In this document: one piece after another, positions 37,131 to 47,294 of the stretch | How the letters are laid out: each line of letters begins with the position of its first letter | Numbering within the stretch: the first letter of the stretch is position 1 | From: Sphagnum compactum | Taxonomy: Eukaryota; Bryophyta; Sphagnopsida; Sphagnales | Reading direction: 5' to 3' | Length of the DNA: 64,000 nucleotides | Assembly: GCA_965153455.1 (NCBI GenBank) | Contig: OZ234504.1 | Coordinates: 868,001 to 932,000, forward strand | The notes under the pieces: model-generated | Seen by the model: the letters and a program-made list of their open reading frames with translations, nothing else | Told to the model about the DNA's origin: nothing | The model's database searches: none | Translations under genes and position numbers: made by a program

Positions 37131-38063
37131 CTAAAGAGGATCCTCTGGCATCTGATTCAGGTCGAATTCCAAAGGACGAGCTGCATCCCGAGCTGCAGAC
37201 CTAAAACTAGTCTCTAGAGAAGAGAAGGAAGAGCCGGCCTCCCAACTCTTTGTGGCTGCTGCTGCTGCTGCTGCTGTTTCTTCAGATTTGCGAGGATCCA
37301 CAACCTTGATCCGCTTCTTCATCGATTCCAGGTGATCTTCTCCAGATCCGCGCTCCTGCTTGGATTTCTGCAATGGGTTTGCATTCTTCAAGCTGGAGCT
37401 GGATCTGGCAAGTGTACGTCGGGCGGGGCGACAATCCGTGCGTAGTTTCTCAATCGTCCCGGTCGTCACATGGCTGATCTCATGAGATGCACCGGAGCTA
37501 TAGACATGCAGATCCTGCTCATTTTCCTGCACCATTTGGCTAATCTCATGAGATGCACCGGAGCTACCGACATGATCCTGCGCATTTTCCTGCACCATTT
37601 TGCTGCACGAGACTATGTGATAGAGCGTGGGCAAGGTGGTCATAAGATCAAACAGTCTTTGTTTCTCCACGTGATCGAAAGGAGATGCCGCGAAGAGAGC
37701 AGCGGACAGAAGCCAGGAATCGCTGTGCGAGGCCACGAACAGCAACCACTGCTCGCGTCCCGATATGCGATCCATTGTATGGTTGATCCCCACAAGAGGC
37801 TCGGGGCGCTCCGATGGCACATCTTCATCTGGACTTGTTACTTCCCATGACCCATCCGGAAAGCCGAAGAGGCACAGAGCCTCCTTGTCGTCGAGCGGGT
37901 CACATTGTCGCAGAAGCTCGTCTATGTCGCATGTGAGAGCCTTGAGGAGGCCTGCTCTTCTTCCCTTGAAATCCTCGAACACCGCTTCCACAGAAGGCAA
38001 AAACGCCAATCTACGAGCTCGCGACACCTTATCTAACTGCATGGTCTTCGAGCCGCGATGCAT
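37131..38063 (-). CDS. Alfin-like protein without PHD finger, with EAR-type tail
   Basis: A single exon codes for 310 residues from the first ATG in the frame (38063). Residues about 24-155 match the Alfin N-terminal domain: SVEAVFEDFKGRRAGLLKAL, then CDPLDDKEALCLFGFP, WEVTSPDEDVPSE and ASHSDSWLLSAALF. Alfin-like proteins normally end in a PHD finger that reads trimethylated H3K4. No Cys/His-rich finger is present here. The C-terminal half has a duplicated block (MVQEN...SSGASHEIS twice), a seven-alanine run and a final DLNQMP (about 301-306), which fits the DLNxxP class of EAR repression motif that binds TOPLESS-type corepressors. Intron loss suggests a retrocopy. A nuclear role as an adaptor or decoy is inference. 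The frame stays open upstream of the ATG, so an upstream exon is possible. Confidence 0.8.
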   Translation of the reverse strand: MHRGSKTMQLDKVSRARRLAFLPSVEAVFEDFKGRRAGLLKALTCDIDELLRQCDPLDDKEALCLFGFPDGSWEVTSPDEDVPSERPEPLVGINHTMDRISGREQWLLFVASHSDSWLLSAALFAASPFDHVEKQRLFDLMTTLPTLYHIVSCSKMVQENAQDHVGSSGASHEISQMVQENEQDLHVYSSGASHEISHVTTGTIEKLRTDCRPARRTLARSSSSLKNANPLQKSKQERGSGEDHLESMKKRIKVVDPRKSEETAAAAAAATKSWEAGSSFSSLETSFRSAARDAARPLEFDLNQMPEDPL

Positions 38064-39295
38064 GACGCAAGCTTGCAGGTACTCACTGCAGGGCAAAATC
38101 CAAGCTCTTCTGACTACAACTCCAGTGTCAGAAACGAAACCGATCAAGGCTGGACTGGCATGGAAAAGATCATGTATGACTGAATCAACTTCCTACAGAC
38201 TCCCAGAGACATTGCGTAGCAGACACTCAACTGCGCCCACCTTGATCCGAGTCTAAAACCGAAGATTGGGTTGCATTTTCTCGACACGTTTCTGAAGAAC
38301 CCTAGAGTAAGATTTACGTCGGGCCCTGTGAGCTTCTCTGCACTACGTAACTGCCCAAATTCGCTAACTGTTATTGGAAACAGAATACGAATGGATTCAA
38401 CCAACTCCATGTGTAAGCAGTGCCATGAGATCTACAGTTGAATCGTCTCTCGGGCTCGTGAAACATTGTAGCATCATGGGTCCTGCAAATATATGGGTTT
38501 TCTGCTTGCAACTGGATTAATATCCACATGCAGCTACTTACACTCTAGAATTGGTGTAGTCGACCTCGAAATCTCTTCATGTCCCAAGATTCCAAAAAAC
38601 CTTCCTTCCCGAAACCCAGGCTTTGAAATTGGGCTTCTTGCACTCCCGTGCCACCAGAATGTTGCGTCGAGAAATTCTGGGTGTTAAGAATCCGGGCAGT
38701 AGGTCCCCCAGCTGGTGCAGCAGCTAGGCTAGGTCGATTCCAGCAGCTGCAGCCCTGCTCATCGAGTCAGCTTAAAATCTCCAAACACAGATCAGACTTG
38801 GAAATAGAATTGCGTTCCGTCCATTCAGAAGGACGTCCCGAGGGCAGAGATTGCATACCTGAAGAAAATATCATCCCAGAAGCTACCAAACATGTCACTC
38901 CAAATCTTCTAAGTCCAAATATGCATTGCAGCAACTCGACGAAGAAGAACATTGCATTCAATCTTTCTCAGGGGCTTTCAAAACTGAGCAGCTGCATATC
39001 ATTGCGAGACTTGCTTCGGCCTGGGATAAAACTCACAGGAAAAAATAAAATTCATACAAAGTGCAAACGGATTTTCTTGCATGAGATCGGAACCAGGAAG
39101 CAGATCGGATCTCAAGCTCTTTTGCGAAGTTGTTCTCGATGTCCAAACCGCCGCCACCGCCCGCGACAACAACCGGGAATCCACAGAGGGACAGACAAGG
39201 CCGTGGGACCCTTGCTCCGCCCAGGTGGATGAAAGTGCTTCGTTCGGGATTCTAATTATGAACTTGACGACATGGTACCCTTGGATGAAACTATC
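38064..39295 (-). other. Probable 5' leader of the Alfin-like gene
   Basis: Relatively GC-rich, non-repetitive sequence runs from the coding start to the TATA-like element at 39296. Frames on both strands (for example a 194-codon frame at 38648-39232 on the plus strand) show no known domain, and I read them as shadows. Introns in the leader are possible. Confidence 0.4.
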
Positions 39296-39303
39296 CATTT
39301 ATA
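39296..39303 (-). promoter_or_regulatory. TATA-like element upstream of the Alfin-like gene
   Basis: On the minus strand the sequence reads CTATAAATGG. It sits exactly where GC-richer transcribed-looking sequence gives way to AT-rich tandem repeats. Confidence 0.4.
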
Positions 39304-39335
39304 GAATGTATTCAGATTTTTCATTAGGGTCGGTG

Positions 39336-39720
39336 CAATCAAAGTCAGACCACAAGATGGTAAATCGTCATTTGCTAAAACAGAATTGGGTATTTTTGAA
39401 TTTTTTTTTACAAAAGAACAAAAACTCGTTATAAATTTGTTGTTTTTAGCAAATTTCAATCTTTTTTTTGTTGACCTCATCCCTATTTTCCTTCTTAAGG
39501 TCCATATTTAAAAATAAATAAATCGTCAATCAAAGTCAGACCACAAAATGGCAAATAGAAATTGGGAAATTTTATTGTAAAAAAATAAAAATAAAATCTT
39601 ATAAATTTGTCTTTTAGAAAAAATCAATTATTTGTCTTTTTGACCCCATTGGGTCAAAACATTTGTTTTTGTCCCCATTTTCAAAAAAATCCATCAATCA
39701 AAATCCAGTCTCTTGCATCC
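39336..39720. repeat. AT-rich tandem repeat, about 190-bp unit
   Basis: CAATCAAAGTCAGACCACAA starts units at 39336 and 39527, and a third, partial unit (CAATCAAAATCCAG) starts at 39695. The array abuts the presumed promoter of the Alfin-like gene. Confidence 0.7.
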
Positions 39721-41275
39721 CTACCTTTGGTAAGTCTAGGCCCAATGGGTGATTATTAAAAAAAACTTGGATCCAATTCTACAAATTTTTGTTGTAATAA
39801 AGATTTAAATACAGGGAAAATTGACCATTATATGCACAAAAAAAGAAGAAAAAAAGTAGCATAATATGGAAAATAATGGGAATTTGAAAATTTTAAAGCA
39901 AAAATTAGGAAAATTATGATATCATTTGGAAAATCTTATAAATTAAAATATGGAAATATTGTGATAATAATGGACAAAAATATCTTCAACCAAAATTGAT
40001 CCACAATGCAATAATGATGGACATCTTTGGATGTTTACACGGGTTATCTAATCCCGTCTCCCCATTTCCTTAGAGCATTGATTCTAAACCTAAGTTTCTT
40101 GAGAATACATAATCTTCACATCTTGTATTCCAACACAAAGCTAGGTAGGTTGGTATGATGAAAGGGATATTTTGTTGTCGTTGTGTTCATGGTGGGGACT
40201 TAATTTATTATGGGTTTTTAATATTTCAAAATATAATGGAGAGAATCTTTTTGATAAATGTTTAAATAAAATTTAAGAATCACTAAACAAAATGAGAGAG
40301 TGCGATCCAAATGTATTGAGCACCAACAACTATGTAACATCGCCTTATAATTTGGGTTAACTTGGGGCTTAATTAATATCATTTGTTAATTTTCTCCAAA
40401 ATTTTAATATGAAAAAAAAACTCAAAAAAAAACTCTGATTGGTACATTCTTAAATACATTTAAATGGGTTTCTTGTTATTGAATGAATTGAAACAGAGAG
40501 TTGATTGAGGTGCATTTTTCATAAAGATGTCAATGAGCCATAGTTGATGAATGTGTTTGGATGGTTAAAGCTTAATAAAGCATGAGCTCTATTTGGTGAA
40601 AGGTCTTGGCCATGGATGCAGAGGTGAATTGATAAACTTTTGAGAAAGGAAACAATAACCAATGGTTCAACTAGGTTTCATATGGTTTGCATTACCCTAT
40701 CATATGAAAATAACTGCACTTCTGCACTATAATCACATCCTTTTTTATGCCATTTTTCATTGGTTCCCAATGGTTAGAAAACACTTAACCATATATACTT
40801 TTATTTTGATACATTTTTTCTTTTTGTCCTCCTTTTTGTGAGAGGAAAATTATGCAACACTCAAGGAAAAATCAATGGGTCATTGAGGGGAAGTTTGTCA
40901 AGAAAACATTGAAATCATATGAGTAGCCACCCAAACGTTGTGTTGGGTGGATGTTAAATCAGCAATGGATCCTTATTGCAGACAGAACAAAAGTAGTGTC
41001 TGGTTCTTCTTTTTTTTCTTGTCTGAGAAGATGTAGATGCCAAATTTTTTGTCTGGGCAGCACCAAGATTTGTCTGTTCATCACCACACACATCTTGATG
41101 ACCACACACAAGTGGGCAATTGGGCAATTGGGCAGTCAGGGAAAAAAGTAGCAGACAGTACAATAAGGACCCTTTGCTGATTTAATGTTCTCCTTGCGGA
41201 CCCAAATTGATAACATAGAATAATGTTAGACATTTCTTTCAGATATATGATTTCAGAATTTGTTATCTAGTATAG
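39721..41275. other. AT-rich intergenic sequence
   Basis: I see no gene. Two overlapping 66-69-codon frames at 40951-41163 are unrecognised. Confidence 0.4.
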
Positions 41276-41278
41276 TTA

Positions 41279-41580
41279 GAGCATCTCCACCGGTGCTGAG
41301 AATGTCACTCTGTAACGGCATATACGTGGGGACTACTAATAGCGAACCACTTGGACCAATCATTACGATCGACCAATTAGAAATACTGAGCCGTAGTCGG
41401 GTCCAATTTATTACACTCTTTTTTGAAGGTGCACAACTGTGTTGCACCTTTTACCAGCGACGGCAAGCTGCACGAATTTGGTGCAGAAAAACCAATTTCC
41501 TGAGCTAAACCGGCACATTTTGACTTTTTCGCGATAGATTTTACTGTCTGGAGTCATACTGAGCACCGTTGGAGATGCTC
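41279..41580. mobile_element. PIF/Harbinger-type MITE with perfect TTA target duplication
   Basis: The left end is GAGCATCTCCACCGGTGCTG and the right end read in reverse is GAGCATCTCCAACGGTGCTC, with similarity over about 26 bp. TTA flanks both sides (41276-41278 and 41581-41583). At 302 bp it is non-coding. Its internal block CCAATCATTACGATCGACCA recurs in remnants at 7051 and 30590. Confidence 0.88.
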
Positions 41581-41984
41581 TTACTGATGAATCTTACAGT
41601 TGAGTTTTTATGTTGAGGAATTCTTAATTAATGGCTGCCAAGTTGACTGGCATTTTCATGTTTCAACCCCTTCAATTACAAAACATGATATGGAGTACAT
41701 ATCAATAACCTGAAAGTCTAGAATTAATATGTAACATAAAATTTCTAAAAATCACATATATACACATTTCATTGAGGAGGATAATAAATGAAGGATGTTC
41801 GACATTTATATTTAAGTGCATGGTGTTTTAGGCCCACAAAAGCATGAACGAATAAAAAATCAAAAGTGGCAAATCCACGATTGCATTCCAGATGTAAGCA
41901 AAGTAAAGCAAACAATCTCAGTGCCTGAGATAAACAAATGAACATTGGCCAGCAAAATCATATTGATCTCATTCGCCTCTCCTA

Positions 41985-42370
41985 TTCGTTGGACGACGTG
42001 CCTCCCAATTTCAATTTTTTTTCCTTGCAATGAGCCAATTTGACCAACCCATCACTCATGAAAAATAAAACTATGTAGGCTCCCCAAAGTAAAAGGTTCT
42101 ATTTTGAAGTATAGAGGTCCTCCCCTTGAGCACACCTATATGGGTGAAAGGAGAACACATTTTCCCAAGCATATGGGATGAAAATGAAGTATGCTATTGG
42201 GAACTCTTTGAGGAACATGTCAGGAACTTGGGAACTCTTTGCTTTGACCCCCCACCCACCACCTCCTTTGAAGCCACTAAATTTGCTAGAACCACCAATA
42301 TGACTAGACAATGGAGTGGGCCCCATTGGGTAAAACTCAATGGTTTTTTTCGGTCAATTTTGTGATGTAA
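41985..42370 (+). repeat. Dispersed repeat R3, copy b
   Basis: This aligns in reverse to 8640-9060. Shared blocks are GAGCCAATTTGA, TAGGCTCCCCAAAGTAAAAG, CATATGGGATGAAAATGA and spaced GGGAAC words. No coding frame or ends were found. Confidence 0.55.
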
Positions 42371-43329
42371 CCAAAGTGATGATCATTCATTGGTAGGTTT
42401 AGCCAAATTGTTTACAAATTAATCATGAAAGTAACATTTTTTAGACATCCTTTTATATTTTTGGCTACCTATTTGAACTGTGTATAGAAATCTGATGATC
42501 TTCAATAAAATTTGGTCAAGTTCTGGCAATTGAAATCTCGCTAAACTAAACACTTGATTTCAGCACTTTTCACTTTTAATTTCGCTTTTTGGCTATATGA
42601 TATAGCGAGCATAAAGGAGGCTGATACTACTAAAACTCTATGGGTATTATTAAGTCACACTGGCATTTTCAAGTAACTAAAGTATGAAAACAAAACCCTG
42701 ACCCTCCCCTTATTTTGGGGTTCTAGTAACAGGGCAAAACTTGAGGGGTTCAAAAAATTTCAAGTAATTTATGTATGAACATAAATTCTTGTTGTGAGGA
42801 TGTAGAAACAGGGTGAAAGTAAACCAAAACAAAATGTTTGCCCAAAGAAGGAAAAAAAAAGGTTGCAAAAGTATAGGTGCTTTCATTTCATAAAATGAAG
42901 AGGACGACAAGAGAGAAAAATTCTGCCTATATTCTACAATTGTCACACATCTCTAAGTATAACACACAAAAGTTTAAAGAATTTGTATACTGATGCAAGA
43001 CAATTGTCCCAGCGTAGACACAGGGTATGTTAAACACCATATTTGTTCCTCTGAAAAGTGGAAGGAGGTTTTCAAGTTTGAACAAGCCAAGCATCCCTAC
43101 TGGCCCAGAATTGTTCCTCGGGTACCTCCAAGCGTTGCCACACAGGTTCTCTTCTTCTCATTGTTATCACAGGGGAGAGATGCGTCACCCATTGGGCATC
43201 ACGATAGCTGGAAGAAACAAAATAAGGTGCCATTGGTTATGTCAGGTACCGCCCTCATAGTGTGAAATAGTTCCATATAAGGTGATGTGGTACATAGTGT
43301 GATTCATATTAATTATAAATTTATGGGTG
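42371..43329. other. Intergenic sequence
   Basis: Two overlapping plus-strand frames at 42993-43265 (90 and 77 codons) look somewhat less AT-driven but match nothing I know. No gene is called. Confidence 0.35.
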
Positions 43330-44115
43330 AGATCACACACTCTTTTCTTTTATTTTGGGAAGGGGCCAAATTGATTGGCCCATCACCAATTTTTTTAGTG
43401 GAGGTAGGCCTGAGGGCTCAAAACGCAATCTGAAATTTCAGAGCGCCACATGGCATATTTCAAGCACCTTCACAATAAATTTTTAAAAAGGTTTTGAGAC
43501 AAAATTTTGTTTTGTTCCCTCTTGGCTATGACCCATGCATTGCACATCCAATTTACTTGGTAAAAAAGAAAAATTAAATGACCCAACAATTGAAAGGGGA
43601 AAAATATACCCTTCATAAAATTGAGAGTTAGTTAGGCCTAACCTCCACCTCCAGGTCCCAGAAAGGAGCAACTAGTTTGGAACTTTGTGCACTCCCCAAA
43701 TCTCCTTTCTGGAGCCTAAGTTATAAAACATGGAAACTAGTGAGCTCTCTTATTGCTCACATTTTTAGTTTATATACATGGAAGTTCAATTTTGTGCAAA
43801 CCTTATGGGATAAAACTGAGGTGCTATTGGGAATTTATTAGGGAACCCCTGAGAACACATCGGGCAAAAGGACATGAAAAACAAAAAAAAATCCCTCCCC
43901 ACATCCCGCCAAAGTAAAAAAACTGGACCTCTCATGAGTGCATGCTAAGCCTTCTCATTGGTTGCATGAAAACTTTATTTCCAAAACTTTTGTTTGTCAC
44001 GATTTTTGGCACAAACTGTGGGACAGAGTGGGAAAGTCCCTCTGAAATAACAGGCCGCTGGGCTCCACCCAGTGCGAACCTTATTTCAGGAAAGCCCCAT
44101 CCCACCTCCTCTTTC
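43330..44115 (+). repeat. Dispersed repeat R3, copy c (diverged)
   Basis: Shared with copies a and b: CCTTATGGGATAAAACTGAG, TGCTATTGGGAA and AGGGAACCCC...GAGAACACAT. The 3' part (about 43930-44100) resembles, in reverse, 9120-9250. The order of blocks differs between copies, so rearrangement or a composite element is likely. Confidence 0.45.
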
Positions 44116-44800
44116 GGCTGTTAAATCAAATTGGCAAATAAGTCTTTAATCTTGGCACCACAATAGATTTTGTCCATTTGTTCCTCAAAAAATTAAAAAT
44201 TAAAATAAATAAATAAATTATATATATATATATATATACGACTGATGTTTGGCAAAAAATAATTTGCAAAAGGTCTAGTTAAAAAATTGATATTTTTATT
44301 GATATTTTTCAAAATTGTTGCACATTGAAAACCATTGGGTTACTATTACAAATGCCCAACACAAGATGTATTTTTTTTGCCGACTTATTCCTCAACTATT
44401 GAAAATTCTGAAAAATTAAATTTGAAACGTTCAAACCTTGTTTTCTAAAATAAATATATATATTCGACAAAGAAGTGCTGAAGATTAGTCATTGTGGGTA
44501 GGATAAATAAATAAATAAACCTTCCAGTGTCTTTTTTAAGGACTTTTTAGAGCAAAATCTGATGCAGCCTTCCATTTCACAAAATAGGTATTCCCCAAAA
44601 AGCAACCAAAAAATAAATTAAAGAAATAGAAACAACAAAAACCCCAAAGGAAAAACAAATTACTTTCACCAGACGAGCCGGAACCGGTTTATCCGGTCAG
44701 GGTGATTTCGGAACTGTTCCCGTGAAGTCCGGCGCACCTGGGAACCGGATACTGGCGGTGATGACGAGGCGGGGTGAAGAAGACGACGACGAGGGAGCAG
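44116..44800. other. AT-rich sequence, then FBA promoter region
   Basis: It contains a (TA)n run at 44219-44238. From about 44670 the sequence becomes CpG-rich, which probably marks the promoter of the aldolase gene. Confidence 0.4.
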
Positions 44801-44911
44801 CAGCAGGGACATCGCCGATTTTCTGCGTCGCGAGAAACCGAGATCGAGAGACCGCACAGGTTTTTGCATTCCAGGAGCTTCTCGCGAGGACGGTTTGCGA
44901 GCTCCAGAAAG

Positions 44912-45607
44912 GTAATTTTACAGATTCCTCGTTCTCTCCTGTTGCAGGCGAATGTGAAATTTTCTTCGAGAAAGATTTCTCTCCTGTGTCTTATTATCGG
45001 GAAACAAGTTTCTGGGAGTTCTAGAGTGTCGATGCATTCTTTCCGGAAAAGCTCCAAGTTCGCCTTTAGCAATTGTGCGGAAATACTCGTAGTCGCAGTA
45101 GTTTATGTGCGGTGGATATTTTCTTCAAGCGGTACGAAGTTGATTTGCAATTCGGCCTTCGTTCTTCGTGCGATGGTGTCTTTTTCTCAGTGCCGGGAAG
45201 AAGAGAAGATTAATATCCTGGTTCTTGTGAGGCTGATATTTCAATGATCGGATAGCTGTGGTTCCTGCAAGCTTTCAGAAGATTTCTGCAGTTTTCAGAG
45301 ATGTTATTACGGTTCATGTTAGTTGCTATTTTTGTTCTCTGTTCGTGTACTTCACCTTGCATTCCGCTTTGCCTGATCTTAGAAAACCGACACGGTCTCG
45401 TTCTAATATCGACTGTTTCATATTTGTGTGCGCAAAATCGGTCGGAATTCTTGAGGAACTCGAGCTTGTAAGGCTTTCGTGGATTAAGGTTGGCTTTTTC
45501 TTTCTCTCGGTTTGGCCTTGCGCCGACGAAGATGCCACAATTGTTGTGGGATCAATCTGTGGTAATATTTGCTGTTGATTCCTTGCCATTTTTATCACCG
45601 TTTGCAG
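44912..45607 (+). other. Probable 5'UTR intron of the aldolase gene
   Basis: A donor (AGAAAG/GTAATT at 44911/44912) and an acceptor (CCGTTTGCAG/AGATTC at 45607/45608) bracket T-rich sequence just before the start codon. Leader introns are common in highly expressed plant genes. The upstream ATGs in this stretch would be removed by splicing. Confidence 0.55.
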
Positions 45608-45666
45608 AGATTCGGATCTGAAGATCCAAGCGAGATCGGCTGTGTACTTTTATAGAGGAGGGCAAG

Positions 45667-47294
45667 ATGTCAGCGTATACAGGCAAGTACGCTCAGGAGC
45701 TTATTGCTACAGCAAAGTACATCTCAACTCCCGGGAAGGGCATTCTAGCAGCAGACGAGAGCACAGGAACGATCGGAAAGCGCCTTGCCAGCATCAAGGT
45801 CGAGAATGTGGAGTCTAACAGACAGGCTCTGAGAGAGCTACTCTTCACAGCTCCGAATGTTTGCCAATACCTGAGTGGAGTGATTCTGTTTGAGGAAACT
45901 CTGTACCAGAAGACATTGGAAGGGAAACCTTTCGTTGAGGTTCTGAAGGAAGGAGGAGTGGTCCCGGGCATCAAAGTTGACAAAGGCACAATCGATCTAG
46001 CCGGAACTAATGGAGAGACCACCACCCAGGGCCACGACGGTCTTGCTCACCGGTGCCAGCAATACTATCAGGCTGGTGCCCGGTTTGCCAAGTGGAGAGC
46101 TGTTTTGAAGATTGGTGCCTCTGAGCCCTCGGAGCTTGCTATCCAGCAGAATGCACAGGGTCTGGCTCGCTATGCCATTATCTCCCAAGAGAATGGGTAA
46201 CCCCTGCGTGCCTCTGATTGCTTTATGACATTCATCATTGTGGCCTTTGCAGGTGATGTACTGAATTAGTTCAAAATGGTTGACAAGACTATCAGGTTTT
46301 CTTTGATGCGAACAAGCTGATTGATCACATTAGCCATTTCTGATCTGAAGTGTCACATAAGTTGTGGTATTAAGGGTCTTTTTCCATTATGCTGCTGTGA
46401 TCACAGCAGCCTAATGAGAAACCACTGTCATAGGGCCTTGTTTCTTACTGCAGGGACAGTCACTTTCCATTGGAGAGCTGTCAGTGCATTGAAAATATTT
46501 AATTAATAATGCTAACAGCTCCGGGAACATACCTTCTCATTAAAAAGAAGGACAGATGTCACTGTATGGTGAATCACAGTTTGACTCATAGCTTCCACAA
46601 TTCCTGCAATTGGTCAATGCTTGACTGGTAGAGCTGTAAGATGACCGTGAGGCTAGCTAGTTGAAATAACATAATGGAAAGCTATTGTGATCACAGCAGC
46701 CTAATGGAAAGATGTCCTAAGACTTTTCATAACATGCTCATGTGCAGGCTCGTGCCAATTGTTGAGCCTGAGATTCTTGTCGATGGCAGCCACTCCATTG
46801 ATAAGTGTGCTGAAGTCACTGAAAGGGTGTTGGCTGCATGCTACAAGGCACTCAATGATCAGAAAGTTCTTTTGGAGGGAACCCTACTGAAACCTAACAT
46901 GGTCACACCAGGGTCTGATGCTCCCAAGGTGTCTGCTGAAGAAATTGCCAAGTATACTGTTAGGTCTCTTCAAAGGACTGTTCCCCCAGCGGTTCCGGGC
47001 ATTGTTTTCCTTTCTGGGGGCCAGAGTGAGGAAGAAGCAACTTCAAATCTCAATGCAATGAATGCCCTGGACACAATCAAGCCATGGACACTATCATTTT
47101 CCTTTGGTCGTGCATTGCAAGCAACTGTGCTCAAGACATGGGCAGGAAAGAAAGAGAATGTAGAGGCTGCACAGAAGGCTCTGTATATTCGTGCCAAAGC
47201 CAACTCAGAGGCTACATTGGGCAAGTATGGTGGCAGTGCTGGAGCAGCAGGTGTTGGAACTGAAAGTCTGCATGTAAAGGACTACAAGTACTAG
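45667..47294 (+). CDS. FBA: Class I fructose-bisphosphate aldolase, cytosolic
   Basis: Two exons, 45667-46196 and 46748-47294 (TAG), join in the codon for Gly177 to give 358 residues, the usual length of plant cytosolic aldolase. It cleaves fructose 1,6-bisphosphate to dihydroxyacetone phosphate and glyceraldehyde 3-phosphate in glycolysis and the reverse in gluconeogenesis. Visible landmarks are the N-terminal [18 protein letters not shown], the [11 protein letters not shown] block with acidic residues near 183 and 185, the Schiff-base lysine in [12 protein letters not shown] (about residue 225), [10 protein letters not shown] and the C-terminal tyrosine. No transit peptide precedes the aldolase start, so it is cytosolic rather than plastidic. 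Everything expected is intact. Confidence 0.97.
46391..46410. repeat. Perfect 20-bp palindrome in the aldolase intron
   Basis: GCTGCTGTGATCACAGCAGC is its own reverse complement. The motif followed by CTAATG recurs imperfectly at 46682-46707 (GCTATTGTGATCACAGCAGC), about 290 bases downstream in the same intron. Confidence 0.85.

Noticed and set aside
37640-37850. Plus-strand frames across the Alfin-like exon
   Set aside because: They are shadows of the minus-strand coding exon, which has a clear family match.
38648-39232. 194-codon plus-strand open frame
   Set aside because: No known domain, arginine/serine-rich composition typical of a shadow of GC-richer leader sequence, and it lies antisense to the presumed leader of the Alfin-like gene.
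44689-45578. Several 100-157-codon frames upstream of aldolase
   Set aside because: They overlap in several frames and on both strands, match nothing, and coincide with the 5' leader and its intron.
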